Source: an uncultured Clostridium sp.
GTDB taxonomy: Bacteria; Bacillota; Clostridia; Clostridiales; Clostridiaceae
Direction of reading: 5' to 3'
DNA: 6,143 nucleotides
Assembly (NCBI GenBank): GCA_934746015.1
Contig: CAKVEW010000071.1
Span: 1 to 6,143, forward strand
The translations under genes were made by a program, and so were the position numbers. Within the stretch, counting starts at the first letter, position 1. Every line of letters starts with the position of its first letter. The notes under the pieces are model-generated. The model was not told the origin of the DNA and did no database searches. It saw nothing but the letters and a program-made list of their open reading frames with translations. Positions 6,050-6,143 of the stretch are shown here, in pieces.

Positions 6050-6070
6050 AATATTCTCTAATATACAAAA

Positions 6071-6143
6071 AAGGAGCTGTCGCATTAGCAGGTGAAAAAA
6101 TCCGCTAGCGATAGCTCTTCTTCTATATTTAAAAGAAATTCTT
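6071..6143 (+). repeat. Right copy of 73-bp inverted repeat; probable rRNA operon leader
   Basis: This is the perfect reverse complement of 5-77. The plus strand begins AAGGAGCTGTCGC and folds into the same bulged hairpin (6074-6117), followed by TTCTTC and an A/T-rich tail to the window end. Only intergenic DNA precedes it, so it is at the start, not the end, of a transcription unit. The matching copy at the other end follows a tRNA. Together this fits a multicopy rrn leader with 16S rRNA lying to the right, outside the window. Read on the minus strand the hairpin is followed by CCTTTTTTG and would act as a good terminator for antisense transcription leaving the operon. Confidence 0.6.

Larger units (their letters stand above)
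5717..6070. other. A/T-rich intergenic region with several inverted repeats, no protein gene
   Basis: This stretch separates the EF-G-like gene (reading left) from the right rrn leader (reading right). I find no credible protein gene on either strand. It holds several short inverted repeats: TTTATG with CATAAA (around 5775-5790), TGCTT with AAGCA (around 5819-5833), two CTTAAG sites 9 nt apart (around 5835-5855), a 9-bp repeat (5856-5882), and TGTAT with ATACA (around 5920-5933). They may be operators or folds in a long leader of the EF-G-like mRNA. Confidence 0.5.

Overview
The window is very AT-rich and reads as a low-GC Firmicute, most likely Clostridium sensu stricto. The reasons are AT-biased codon use (many Ile, Lys, Asn), strong AGGAGG-type ribosome binding sites, A/T-rich spacers, a CCA-encoding tRNA-Phe, and Clostridium-like protein sequences. 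The species cannot be fixed from this window alone.

Both ends carry the same 73-bp sequence in opposite orientation (5-77 and 6071-6143, a perfect match). It holds a bulged GC-rich hairpin and points outward at each end. On the left it lies 3 nt after a tRNA-Phe(GAA) gene (81-156, minus strand) that has a strong promoter. On the right no RNA gene precedes it. The best reading is that this is the conserved leader of rRNA operons, so the window is the unique segment between two rrn operons transcribed away from each other, and may be an assembly contig that stops where the rrn repeats begin. The rRNA genes themselves are not in the window.

Between the ends, left to right, are: a small membrane-anchored SH3-like protein (plus strand); a bidirectional terminator shared with the convergent CPBP-family intramembrane protease gene (minus strand); cinA (minus strand, own terminator); an unrecognised 78-codon gene (minus strand); and a paralogue of elongation factor G of the EF-G2 type (minus strand). 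The last 350 bases before the right rrn leader have no protein gene and hold several inverted repeats.

These are mostly independent housekeeping or accessory genes rather than one pathway. The EF-G-like gene and the 78-codon gene may share a transcript, since no terminator separates them, although the smaller gene also has a promoter candidate. cinA follows after a hairpin-rich spacer. I see no mobile element, CRISPR array or defence cassette. The points most worth a second look are regulatory: the 5' region of the EF-G-like gene, where a hairpin seems to bring a distant Shine-Dalgarno sequence next to the start codon; the cinA leader, with mutually exclusive hairpins; and the tRNA-Phe placed first in an rRNA operon.
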